A stretch of DNA of 64,000 nt from Halogeometricum sp. S3BR5-2 (GTDB taxonomy: Archaea; Halobacteriota; Halobacteria; Halobacteriales; Haloferacaceae): positions 372,001-436,000 of the forward strand of contig NZ_JAMQOQ010000001.1 of the NCBI RefSeq assembly GCF_031624635.1, in the 5' to 3' direction. The notes beneath the pieces were generated by a model that saw only the letters and a list, made by a program, of their open reading frames with translations, did no database searches and was not told the DNA's origin. The position numbers and the translations under genes were made by a program. This document shows positions 54,285-62,742 of this stretch, piece by piece; the stretch's first letter is position 1; every line of letters begins with the position of its first letter.

Positions 54285-54321
54285 CCCCGCGGTCACGCTC
54301 GACTGCGCTCGACTCCGGGGT
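54285..54321. repeat. Short GC-rich inverted element
   Basis: CCCCGCGGTCACGCTCGACT...CTCCGGGG: a stem-forming sequence with CTCGACTGCGCTCGA inside, reminiscent of the REP-like elements at 29489 and 49725. Confidence 0.35.
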
Positions 54322-54390
54322 CCCGCCCGACCGGCCGGCCAATACGGCGGAGACCGCTACACCTTTGCCTCCGCTCGATTCCGTACAGGT

Positions 54391-55257
54391 ATGCACGGCC
54401 GCGCAGTCGCGCTGGGAGCGGGGACGATTCTGAACGCCCTCTCGACGGGGTTCGGGTCGGCCTTCGCCATCGACGCCGAGACGAGCGCCACCGTCGAACT
54501 CGACGAGTCGGGGACGGTCACCGGGTCCGTCGCGGAGGACGTCGACGCCGACACGCGCCTCATCGAGCGGTGCGTCGAACTCGCGGTCGAGCGGTACGGC
54601 GAGGGGCAAGAGGAGTACGGCGGAACGGTCCGCACGGAGAGCGACGTGCCGATGGCCGCCGGTCTGAAGAGTTCCAGCGCCGCCGCGAACGCCGCGGTGC
54701 TGGCGACGGCGGACGCCCTCGGCGCGGACCCCGACCGGACGGAGGCGTGCCGACTCGGCGTGCGGGCCGCCCGCGACGCCGGCGTCACGGTGACGGGCGC
54801 GTTCGACGACGCCTCCGCGTCGATGCTCGGCGGCGCGACGGTGACGAACAACGACGGGGACGAACTGCTCTCGCGGGACCCCGTCGAGTGGGACGTGCTC
54901 GTCTGGACGCCCGAGGAGCGCGCCTACAGCGCCGACGCGGACGCGGAGGCCTGCGCGAGCGTCGCCCCGATGGCCGAACTCGTCGCCGAACTAGCGTTAG
55001 AAGGGCGGTACGCCGAGGCGATGACGGTCAACGGCCTCGCGTTCTCGGCGGCGCTCGGATTCTCCGCCGACCCCGCCGTTGAGGCGATGCCCCACGCCGC
55101 GGGCGTCTCCCTCTCCGGCACCGGTCCGAGCGTCGTCGCCGTCGCGGACCGAGAGGCCGACGGCGACCCGTTGGGACGAGTCCGCGACCAGTGGACGGAG
55201 CGAGACGGCGAGACGTGGCGGACCACGACCCGGAACGACGGAGCACGCGTACTATGA
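54391..55257 (+). CDS. aroK: Archaeal shikimate kinase (GHMP type)
   Basis: The 288-residue GHMP-superfamily kinase phosphorylates shikimate in aromatic amino-acid synthesis. The GHMP ATP motif SDVPMAAGLKSSSAAANA (about 88-105), the substrate-binding FDDASASMLGG and the C-terminal GVSLSGTGPSVVAVA are present. This is the archaeal kinase, unrelated to bacterial AroK. The TGA overlaps the ATG of the chorismate mutase gene (ATGA). Confidence 0.93.
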   Translation: MHGRAVALGAGTILNALSTGFGSAFAIDAETSATVELDESGTVTGSVAEDVDADTRLIERCVELAVERYGEGQEEYGGTVRTESDVPMAAGLKSSSAAANAAVLATADALGADPDRTEACRLGVRAARDAGVTVTGAFDDASASMLGGATVTNNDGDELLSRDPVEWDVLVWTPEERAYSADADAEACASVAPMAELVAELALEGRYAEAMTVNGLAFSAALGFSADPAVEAMPHAAGVSLSGTGPSVVAVADREADGDPLGRVRDQWTERDGETWRTTTRNDGARVL

Positions 55258-55583
55258 CACGAGACACAGAGACCGACGCGCCGAAGAACGACCAGCTAAC
55301 GAAGCGAGCCGACGACATGACGCTCGACGAACTCCGCGGGGAGATAGCCGACATCGACCGCGAAATCGTCGAACTCATCGCTCGACGGACGTACGTCGCC
55401 GACACGGTGGCGCAGGTGAAAGAGGAGCGCGACCTTCCGACGACCGACGAGGGCCAGGAAGACGTCGTGATGGACCGCGCCGGCGAGAACGCCGAGCGGT
55501 TCGACGTGGACTCGAACCTCGTGAAGGCCATCTTCCGGCTGCTCATCGAATTGAACAAGGTCGAGCAGCGCGAAAGCAGGTAG
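55254..55583 (+). CDS. aroQ: Chorismate mutase (AroQ type)
   Basis: The 109-residue all-helical chorismate mutase converts chorismate to prephenate. Its first helix carries MTLDELRGEIADIDREIVELIARRT with the active-site arginine, then VAQVKEERDLP (Lys) and a third helix with the conserved glutamates/glutamines near NLVKAIFRLLIELNK. The ATG at 55254 overlaps aroK by ATGA, so the two are coupled in one operon. Confidence 0.9.
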   Translation: MTRDTETDAPKNDQLTKRADDMTLDELRGEIADIDREIVELIARRTYVADTVAQVKEERDLPTTDEGQEDVVMDRAGENAERFDVDSNLVKAIFRLLIELNKVEQRESR

Positions 55584-55924
55584 TCGGATTCGGCCGCTTC
55601 AGTGTTTCTATGGGCCGTTTAACGGCCGTATCTCTTTCCGGTAGCTGCCTCTTCAACCGGATCGGTGAGTGATGAGGCCGTCCTATCGTCGTCTCAGACG
55701 CTGAATCGAAGAACGACTTCGTGGTAACCGGCGAACCTCCGCAGTAAGACGCTCACGACCCTCTCGCACGCCGACGTTCGGTACAACGGCACCGAAGACC
55801 ACCGCTCTGAGTTCCCCGCGACCCACCGGAGCGGAACACGACTCGACTGAACGGTCCGACCCGACGGCACGTCTGTTTGGCCCCCATCCTTTTGCCTCGA
55901 CGCCGTGTCGACGGTACGCACTAG
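55584..55924. other. 341-base gene-free stretch before the CNNM genes
   Basis: No credible reading frame. It holds the dyad GGCCGTTTAACGGCC (55613-55627) close after the aroQ stop, which may act as a terminator, and a TTTTGC box about 30 bases before the 55925 start. Confidence 0.45.
55613..55627. repeat. Inverted repeat GGCCGTT-T-AACGGCC
   Basis: A 7-base dyad around a single base, 30 bases after the aroQ stop. It could form a terminator-like hairpin or be a regulator site. Confidence 0.4.
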
Positions 55925-57031
55925 ATGCAAGCGCCCGAAATACTTCTCCGTCTCGTCGCGGGTGCCGCGTTAATTCTCGCCAACGGGTTCTTCGTCACCA
56001 TCGAGTTCGCGCTGACCCGCGCGCGGCAGTATCCCGAATCGGAGTTCATGGAGGCCGGTCTCGAACGCGCCTGGGAGATGACCGAGGAACTCGAAATCTA
56101 TCTCACCGGCTGTCAGGTCGGCATCACCGCCTGCAGCATCGGACTCGGTATCGTCGCCGAACCCGCGCTCGCAGCGATGTTCGAGCCGGTGTTCGGCGGG
56201 ACGGTTCTCGCGTCCATCGGTGCGGGCGTGATTCTGGCGTACATCGTCGTGAGCCTGGTACACAAGATATACGGCGAACAGGCCCCCACCTACCTCGGCG
56301 TCGAGCGCTCGAAACAGGTCTGTCGGTACTGCGCGACGCCGCTGTACTGGTTCACGTGGGTCATTCGACCGATTCTCCGCGTCGGCGACTGGGTGGCGAA
56401 GTGGACCCTCTCGCTGTTCGGCGTCGAGATGACCGGCGCGTGGCTCGAATCCGAGGGCGAGGAAATCGAGGGGCGGACGGACCTCCACCGAGAGCTCGGT
56501 TCGATACTCGACGACAGCGAGATTCCCGAAGAGCGCCGTCAGGAAGTGATGAACGCGTTGGCGGTCGAGGAAATCCCCGTCCGTGACAGCATGGTGCCGC
56601 GCGAGGAAATCGCCGCGCTCTCGACCGAGAACACTCCCGAGGAGAACCTCGCGGTTATCGAGGAGCACCCGTATCTCCGCTTTCCGCTGGTCGGCGAGGA
56701 CGTAGACGACTTCCGCGGTATCGTGTACCTCGCGGCCATCACGAACCAGTTCGAGGCGTTCAAAAACGGTGATATCGACATCGAAGACCTCGCCGAGTCG
56801 CCGATGACGCTACCGGCCGACGAGGAGATCAGCGACGCCATCGACCGCTTCCAGACGGAGGACCAGGAACTCGCGCTCGTCACCGAGGAGGGCAGGGTCG
56901 TCGGTCTACTCACCTCGACGGACGCCTTCGAGGAGGTCATGGGCGGACTCGAGGACCCCATCGACGTCTACCAGCGCGAACGACCCGCGGGCGACGCGTC
57001 TGGGCTGGACTCTCGAAGCGACCCGGCTTGA
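55925..57031 (+). CDS. CNNM (DUF21) plus CBS domain membrane protein, copy 1
   Basis: The 368-residue protein has an N-terminal CNNM/DUF21 membrane domain (about 1-185, helices at 5-30, 60-85, 90-115 and 135-160) with the conserved FFVTIEFALTRARQY, and a pair of CBS domains (about 215-340, DSMVPREEIAALSTENTPEENLA and GLLTSTDAFEEVM). Relatives (CorC/CNNM) export Mg2+ or regulate its transport. It lacks a C-terminal CorC_HlyC domain. A close tandem copy follows after 89 bases. Confidence 0.85.
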   Translation: MQAPEILLRLVAGAALILANGFFVTIEFALTRARQYPESEFMEAGLERAWEMTEELEIYLTGCQVGITACSIGLGIVAEPALAAMFEPVFGGTVLASIGAGVILAYIVVSLVHKIYGEQAPTYLGVERSKQVCRYCATPLYWFTWVIRPILRVGDWVAKWTLSLFGVEMTGAWLESEGEEIEGRTDLHRELGSILDDSEIPEERRQEVMNALAVEEIPVRDSMVPREEIAALSTENTPEENLAVIEEHPYLRFPLVGEDVDDFRGIVYLAAITNQFEAFKNGDIDIEDLAESPMTLPADEEISDAIDRFQTEDQELALVTEEGRVVGLLTSTDAFEEVMGGLEDPIDVYQRERPAGDASGLDSRSDPA

Positions 57032-57120
57032 CACGTCTCGCGAGAACCGGATTCGTCGTCGCGCGAGGAATTAGTTATCGGGCAAACTGCTTTTCCGTGT
57101 CGCCATTCACGTAACGCATC

Positions 57121-58215
57121 ATGCCGATGACTGCGTTCGAGATGTTCATCAGGCTCACCGCCGGTCTGTTGCTCATTCTCGCCAACGGGTTCTTCGTCGC
57201 CATCGAGTTCGCGCTGACGCGCGCCCGACAGTACTCCGAATCGGAGTTCGTGGAGCCCGGTCTCGAACGCGCCTGGGAGATGACGCAGAACTTGGAGATC
57301 TACCTGACCAGCTGTCAGATAGGGATTACGTTCTCGAGCATCGCGGTCGGTATCGTCGCCGAACCCGCGCTCACGGCTATCTTCGAGCCGCTGTTCGGCG
57401 GGACGGTTCTCGCATCCGTCGGCGCGGGAGCCATCCTCGCGTTTCTCATCGTCAACCTCGTCCATCTCACCCACGGCGAGCAGACCCCTACCTACCTCGG
57501 CGTCGAGCGCTCGAAACTGGTCTGTCGGTACTGCGCGACGCCGCTGTACTGGTGGACGCGAGCCATCTGGCCGGTTATCCAGTTCGGAGACGGAGCGGCG
57601 AAGTGGACTCTCTCGCTGTTCGGCGTCGAGATGACCGGCGCGTGGCTCGAAACCGAAGCCGACGTCATGGAGGGGCGCGCGGGTCTCTACAAGCGCTTCG
57701 GCTCGGCTCTCGACGCCGGAAACGTCTCCGCGGAACGCCGGCAGGAAGTGATGAACGCGCTGGCCGTCGGCGACATCCCGGTCGAGGGGATCATGGTCCC
57801 GCGCGAGGAGATCGTCGCGCTCTCGACCGAGAACACCCCCGAGGAGAACCTCGCGCTCGTCGAGAAACACTCCCACTCTCGCTACCCGCTGGTCGGCGAG
57901 GACGTGGACGACTTCCGCGGCATCGTCTATCTCCCGGCGATCACGAACAACTTCGAGGGCCTCGTGAGCGGCGATATCGACATCGAAGACCTCGCCGAAT
58001 CGCCGATGACGCTGCCGGCCGAGGAAGGAGTCAGCGACGCCATCGACCGCTTCCAGGCGGAAAATCAGGAGCTCGCCTTCGTCACCGAGGAGGGCAGGGT
58101 CGTCGGCCTCCTGACCTCGACGGACGCCTTCGAGGAGGTCATGGGCGACCTCGAAGACCCGATAGACGAGCGAGCGGAGCGCGCGCGTCGCGGGGCTGGA
58201 CCCACTGGGACCTGA
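57121..58215 (+). CDS. CNNM (DUF21) plus CBS domain membrane protein, copy 2
   Basis: The 364-residue paralogue has the same layout as copy 1. By eye about three quarters of residues are identical, including the motifs YLGVERSK(x)VCRYCATPLYW, LFGVEMTGAWLE, VPREEI(x)ALSTENTPEENLA and SPMTLPAEE. Differences cluster in the loop around 185-215 and the C-terminus. It is probably the result of a tandem duplication; Mg2+/metal transport is inference. The tail ends in arginine/glycine (AERARRGAGPTGT). Confidence 0.85.
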   Translation: MPMTAFEMFIRLTAGLLLILANGFFVAIEFALTRARQYSESEFVEPGLERAWEMTQNLEIYLTSCQIGITFSSIAVGIVAEPALTAIFEPLFGGTVLASVGAGAILAFLIVNLVHLTHGEQTPTYLGVERSKLVCRYCATPLYWWTRAIWPVIQFGDGAAKWTLSLFGVEMTGAWLETEADVMEGRAGLYKRFGSALDAGNVSAERRQEVMNALAVGDIPVEGIMVPREEIVALSTENTPEENLALVEKHSHSRYPLVGEDVDDFRGIVYLPAITNNFEGLVSGDIDIEDLAESPMTLPAEEGVSDAIDRFQAENQELAFVTEEGRVVGLLTSTDAFEEVMGDLEDPIDERAERARRGAGPTGT

Positions 58216-58440
58216 GGCGGCCCGGAGTTTCCGGGCGGTCGTCGTGAATTCTGTGTGAACATCGGGCCTTGCCGACGTCTTCGGCGGTCAGTCGCTCGAC
58301 GAAGTGCTCGTCAGTTCGTCTGAGACCTGTCACGGATTTTAGCCACCCGAACAAGGTCGAGTGCCGAGAGAGCCGCTAGCAAGTAGCACAGATACGGAAC
58401 GTACTTGCGGACTGTCCCCCTCCGCTCACTCGTGAGGTGA

Positions 58441-59067
58441 TGCGTATTAACGACGACAATCGGCATCCTGGTTCGGGGCATCGTCCTCGGATTCTCGATT
58501 GCGGCCCCGGTCGGTCCGGTCGGAATCCTGTGCATCCAGCGAACGCTCTCTGAGGGGCGGCTCTCGGGCTTCGCCAGCGGACTCGGAGCCGCGTCCGCGG
58601 ACGCCGTATACGGGGCGATTGCGGGCTTCGGAATCACGGTGCTGTCGTCGCTCCTGCTCGACCACCGGACGGGTATTCGGGTCGGTGGTGGACTTCTCCT
58701 CTTGTATCTCGGCGTGCGGTCGTTCCGCGCCGAACCGGCGGAGACGGCGGTTTCAACCGCTGACGTGCGGGGTCTCCTCGGAGACTACGGTTCGACGTTC
58801 CTCCTGACGATAACGAACCCGGTGACCGTCATCGCTTTCGTCGGCATCTTCGCCGGATTGGGCGTCGGCGTGTCGGGGGACTACTCCGACGCCACCGCGT
58901 TGGTCGGCGGCGTCTTCCTCGGCTCTTCGCTCTGGTGGCTCGCCCTGAGTGCCGGCGTGAGCCGCTTCCGTTCCCGGTTCACGCGCTCGGTCATGCGTCG
59001 AGTGAGCCAACTGGCGGGTGCAGTCCTCGTCGGGTTCGGGTTACTCGCCATCTGGGGCGTCCTCTAA
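58441..59067 (+). pseudogene. LysE-type exporter with no usable start codon (possible pseudogene)
   Basis: In one frame the sequence reads an intact LysE/RhtB-type amino-acid exporter: LVRGIVLGFSIAAPVGPVGILC near the start, then VYGAIAGFGIT, GGGLLLLYLGVRSF, LLTITNPVTVIAFVGIFAGLG and a C-terminal helix. However the frame has a TGA at 58438 and no ATG, GTG or TTG before the first motif; an ATG at 58440 is one base out of frame. The first usable start is a GTG at 58639, which would delete the first two helices. A start-codon mutation, a frameshift or a sequence error are all possible. About 208 residues total, near normal length. Confidence 0.6.
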
Positions 59068-59155
59068 CCCCGCTCGTGCTCCGGATGCTCGGAAGAGCGG
59101 GAAAACACGCGTAATCGTCTCGCACGGGGACGGGTTCGAGATAGAAGAACGTCAC

Positions 59156-59827
59156 CTACCGGGGAACCGCTTCCGCCGCGAGAGCGTCGGTTCGCCGCGT
59201 CCGGAGGTGGTAGCAGAAGACGGTCCACGCGAGAGCGTAGAGAACGAGCGGGCCGTTCCACGGCGTGTCGACCTGACCCAGCACGTACCAGGTGAACGCG
59301 ACGGATACCGGAAGTCCGACGGGGAGCGCCGCGACCAACAGCCACGCGCCGAGGCGAGGCACCGTCGCGGCGTCGGTACGGAGCATCGAGACGCCGAAGA
59401 CGAGGGCTCCGACCATGGCGACGAGCCACCCCACGAGGAACGCGAGACCTCCCGCCTCGGATCCGAGCGCGAACGCCGTCATCGTGACCGCCGTGGCTAT
59501 CCAGCCGACGGCCATGACGCCGAATCCGACCCTCGCGAGGGTACCGAACCAGTGGCGCTCGCTCAGGTAGAGCGCCGGGAGACCGACCGCCAGGAGGACC
59601 ATCGCGATGGCTCCGAGGGGGTTGACGACCGCCCACTGGGCGTCGCTCAGTCCGAGGTGGGTCGCGACCCCGAGAAGCGCTAGCAGTACGCCGCCGACCA
59701 GTCCACCCGTCGCGCTGATTCGCATCCAACGTCCCGTCTGCACGTCCGCCGTCCGCCGCTGTTCGTACTCGCCCATCTCGATCACTCGAATCTCACCTCG
59801 TCGGACACCCGACTCGGTCAGAATCAC
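59156..59827 (-). CDS. Multi-pass membrane protein, unknown function
   Basis: The 223-residue product has six or seven hydrophobic helices after a polar leader (MILTESGVRRGEIRVIEMGEYEQRR). Start is a GTG at 59827: an AT-rich TATA box (59847-59856, minus) is 20-29 bases upstream and predicts a leaderless transcript, while an ATG 17 codons in (59776) is the alternative. No known family signature was recognised. Its stop faces the LysE stop with about 90 bases between. Confidence 0.65.
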   Translation of the reverse strand: MILTESGVRRGEIRVIEMGEYEQRRTADVQTGRWMRISATGGLVGGVLLALLGVATHLGLSDAQWAVVNPLGAIAMVLLAVGLPALYLSERHWFGTLARVGFGVMAVGWIATAVTMTAFALGSEAGGLAFLVGWLVAMVGALVFGVSMLRTDAATVPRLGAWLLVAALPVGLPVSVAFTWYVLGQVDTPWNGPLVLYALAWTVFCYHLRTRRTDALAAEAVPR

Positions 59828-59846
59828 CGTCTAGATGGGTCGCTCG

Positions 59847-59856
59847 GATAATAATC
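59847..59856 (-). promoter_or_regulatory. TATA box of the 59827 gene
   Basis: GATTATTATC read on the minus strand, 20-29 bases upstream of the GTG. Confidence 0.6.
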
Positions 59857-59910
59857 TCATCGCGGTATCCGCCGCTTCCGTCCGCACCGTCCGATACTCC
59901 GACGGTCCGC

Positions 59911-60114
59911 TCACGCTCCGCGCGCCCGCCGGGCGAGTTCGTAGGCGGCCGTCGCCGGGAGCGTCACGGCGAGGAGGACGAACACGACCTCTCTGACGGC
60001 GAGTCCCGTCGCCGTCGAGGCGGCGTAGAACACTAGCGCTCCGGCGGCGACGACGCCGACGACCGTCGCGACGTACTCCGGGTCGGTCCACGAGGCGGGG
60101 TCGGGGGACGACAC
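59911..60114 (-). CDS. Small two-helix membrane protein
   Basis: The 67-residue product has helices at about 15-33 and 40-58, flanked by MSSPDPASWTDPEY and a basic ARRARGA tail. Unknown family. It lies just before the HAD gene on the opposite strand. Confidence 0.5.
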   Translation of the reverse strand: MSSPDPASWTDPEYVATVVGVVAAGALVFYAASTATGLAVREVVFVLLAVTLPATAAYELARRARGA

Positions 60115-60264
60115 GGGACCGTTTACGCGCTCCCTCCCGTTGCGTCTGTCGGTGATGGCAGCGAGAGTTCACGACACCGCGGGCGAACGCGCCGGAAGGC
60201 GTCGCGGCCGGGTCGCTCGACCGAGGCCCCAAGTTACTTCGCTCCGTGTCCCCGCAGCGTACCC

Positions 60265-60948
60265 ATGTCGTTCGACTCCGACGCGGTTGAGGCGGTCGCG
60301 TTCGACTCGTACGGAACGGTCGTCGACGTCACGGCGGTCGAGGGACCGCTGTCCGAGTACACCGACCGCGCCGAGGACGTCTCGAAACTCTGGCGGGAGC
60401 GCTCGCTGCAGTACGCGATGGTGGGCAACGCCATCGAGGAGTACGACTCCTTCTACGCCATGAACCGCCACGCGTTCCGGTACGCCCTCGACGAGGTGGG
60501 CGTCGACCTCTCGGAGGACGAACGCGAGGACGTGCTCTCGACGTACCACGAACTGCCGCTCTTCGACGACGTGCGCGAGGGAATGGAGCGGTTGGACGAC
60601 GCGGGGTACGACCTCTACGTCGTCTCGAACGGTAGCCAGGACATGCTCGATTCGATGGTCGACCACGGCGACCTCGGGGAGTTTCTCGCCGACACCGTCA
60701 GCGCCGACGAGGTGGAGCAGTTCAAGCCGGACGCCGCCCTCTACCGCCACGCCGCGGAGCGAATCGGCGCGCCGATAGAGGACATCGCGTTCGCGGCCGC
60801 GGGGTGGTGGGACGTGCCGGGAGCGATTCACGCCGGCATGCAGGGCGTCTGGGTCGACCGGCAGGACACGCTCTGGGGACCGTACGAGACGGACCCCGAC
60901 CTGACCGTCGAGACGTTCGTCGAACTGGCCGACGAGTTCGGGGTCTGA
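60265..60948 (+). CDS. HAD-superfamily protein, haloacid dehalogenase type II-like
   Basis: The 227-residue protein has the nucleophile D14 (FDSYGTVVD), T18, S121-N122 (VVSNGS), K154 (QFKPD) and Y160, a normal HAD type II core. Residues equivalent to the L-2-haloacid dehalogenase halide-handling S175 and N177 are A178 and G180 here (FAAAGWWD), while the following D183 is kept. It is therefore an HAD hydrolase whose dehalogenase activity is doubtful; a phosphatase or other activity is possible. The ATG at 60265 gives MSFDSDAVEAVAFDS. Confidence 0.88.
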   Translation: MSFDSDAVEAVAFDSYGTVVDVTAVEGPLSEYTDRAEDVSKLWRERSLQYAMVGNAIEEYDSFYAMNRHAFRYALDEVGVDLSEDEREDVLSTYHELPLFDDVREGMERLDDAGYDLYVVSNGSQDMLDSMVDHGDLGEFLADTVSADEVEQFKPDAALYRHAAERIGAPIEDIAFAAAGWWDVPGAIHAGMQGVWVDRQDTLWGPYETDPDLTVETFVELADEFGV

Positions 60949-61006
60949 AACCGGCGGACGCCGAGACTCCCGCGAGTTCATCTCCTCGAAGCGCCTCCTT
61001 CCTCTC

Positions 61007-61924
61007 ATGCCGACGATTCGCGCGAACGGGGTCGACACCTACTACGAGCGTCGGGGTAACGGTCCGACGGTGGTGTTCGTCCACGCCTCGATGCTCGACC
61101 ACTCGGTGTGGGACGAACAGGTCGAGGCGCTCTCGGACGGGTACTCGACGGTGACGTACGACCTGCGCGGGCACGGCCGGACGGGTCCGTCCGCGGAACC
61201 CGAGTACGCGGTGGACCTCTACGTCGCGGACCTGCGCGCCCTCCTCTCCGAACTCGGGGTCCGAAAGCCCGTCCTCTGCGGACTCTCGATGGGCGGGACC
61301 GTCGCGCTGACGTACGCGGCGACCTACCCCGACGACCTCTCCGGACTCGTGCTCGTCGACGCGTTCGCCCCGGAGTTCCGCTCCCGCGGCGAGTGGTTCC
61401 TGCGGCGCGTCGCACTGAGCGCCCTCGTCCCGCCGGTTCGACTCCTCGGACTCGAACGCGTCGAACGGGCGAACGTGTGGCTGACCGCCCGACTCTTCCC
61501 GGGCGCGGACGGCGACTACGGGAACGTCGAACGCCTCCGCGAGGCGGGGCCGCGGATGGCCACCGAGGAGTTCGCGAAGGTGGTGCGGTCGATGGCGCGG
61601 CCCCGCGACCCGCCGGTCGACCTCTCGGCGGTGTCGGCGCCGACGCTCGTCCTCTACGGCGAACGCGACCTCCCGTTCGTCAGACTCCACGCGGCCCGCT
61701 TCGCCGCGCGCATCCCGACGGTCGAGGTGGACGAGGTGCCGGACGCCGGCCACGCCGCGAACCTCGATGCCCCCGAGTACGTCACCGCCGCCGTCCGCGC
61801 GTTCCTCGACGGCCTCGGCCTCGGAGCGGACGCGGGGGAGTCGACGGGGACGGAACGGCGGGCGGGAACGAACGGGCGACTTTCCGACGACGCCGGCGGG
61901 GAAACCGGACCCGAGACGCGATAG
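61007..61924 (+). CDS. Alpha/beta hydrolase
   Basis: The 305-residue protein has the nucleophile elbow GLSMGG with S94, an oxyanion-region DLRGHGRTG, an acidic residue near 220 (YGERDLPF) and a histidine near 246 (PDAGHAANLD), a full catalytic triad. The cap region lies around 125-190. The C-terminal 30 residues are disordered. The substrate is unknown (esterase, lactonase or similar). Confidence 0.88.
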   Translation: MPTIRANGVDTYYERRGNGPTVVFVHASMLDHSVWDEQVEALSDGYSTVTYDLRGHGRTGPSAEPEYAVDLYVADLRALLSELGVRKPVLCGLSMGGTVALTYAATYPDDLSGLVLVDAFAPEFRSRGEWFLRRVALSALVPPVRLLGLERVERANVWLTARLFPGADGDYGNVERLREAGPRMATEEFAKVVRSMARPRDPPVDLSAVSAPTLVLYGERDLPFVRLHAARFAARIPTVEVDEVPDAGHAANLDAPEYVTAAVRAFLDGLGLGADAGESTGTERRAGTNGRLSDDAGGETGPETR

Positions 61925-62024
61925 TCGACAGTAGTCGATAGGCGCGATGCGCGCGTTCGCCGGAAGCCGAGCGTACCGCGCACCGTTATCTCGCCACGCG
62001 ACCAACAGTCTTCGGTGATCGAAC

Positions 62025-62723
62025 GTGAACGACACACGCGGAGAACGCGCGACCGACGGCCGAACTCGAAGCCGCCGGCTGGTCGCGGGTCCGCTCGCCC
62101 TCTTGGCCGGGTACGCCCTCCTCAGACCGCGGCTGAACAACTGGGGAGCGACGGCCGACGAGAGAGACGCGACGCTGCCGGGCGACGAACTCGTCCCGCG
62201 CCCGAACTACCAGACGACCCGCGCGGTGACGGTGGACGCCCCGCCCGAGGACGTCTGGCCCTGGCTGGTCCAACTCGGCGCCGGGCGCGGCGGCCTCTAC
62301 AGCTACGACTGGCTCGACGTCCTGTTCGGCGTCCTCGACGCGCCGAGCGCCGAGCGAGTCCTCCCTCAGCACCAGCGCCTCGAAGCGGGCGACGAGATAT
62401 CGCTCGGCGCCGAGGGCGGGGGACTCCTCGTCGAACGCGTCGACCCGGAGCGGGCGCTGGTCACCGTCTCGGAGGCGTTCACCGACGGAACGCTCACGTG
62501 GGTGTTCGCCCTCGAACCGCTGGCGGACGGGCGGACGCGACTGCTCACGCGGAACCGCGCGCGGGTCGAGTGGTCCCCCCGCGCCGTCCTGACGCTCCTC
62601 GGTCTCGAACCGGCCGCGTTCGCCATGACGAGGAAGATGCTCCTCGGCATCAAGCGACGGGCGGAGCGCGAGGCGGTGCGCATCGCCGTGGGCGTCGACG
62701 CCGATATCGCCGGCCGCCGTTGA
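62025..62723 (+). CDS. SRPBCC (START-like) protein
   Basis: The 232-residue protein has an N-terminal hydrophobic helix (about 18-34, RRLVAGPLALLAGYALL) and a helix-grip domain (about 65-215) with VTVDAPPEDVWPWLVQLGAGRGGLYSYDWL, which encloses a hydrophobic cavity in this fold. It may bind a lipid or cofactor at the membrane. The start is the GTG at 62025. No neighbour fixes its role. Confidence 0.75.
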   Translation: MNDTRGERATDGRTRSRRLVAGPLALLAGYALLRPRLNNWGATADERDATLPGDELVPRPNYQTTRAVTVDAPPEDVWPWLVQLGAGRGGLYSYDWLDVLFGVLDAPSAERVLPQHQRLEAGDEISLGAEGGGLLVERVDPERALVTVSEAFTDGTLTWVFALEPLADGRTRLLTRNRARVEWSPRAVLTLLGLEPAAFAMTRKMLLGIKRRAEREAVRIAVGVDADIAGRR

Positions 62724-62742
62724 TTCGCCGGTCGTGTCGCCG

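Noticed and set aside
55694-55930. Short open frame in the gap before the CNNM genes, considered as a transposase remnant
   Set aside because: No transposase motif or terminal inverted repeat; composition is that of non-coding DNA.
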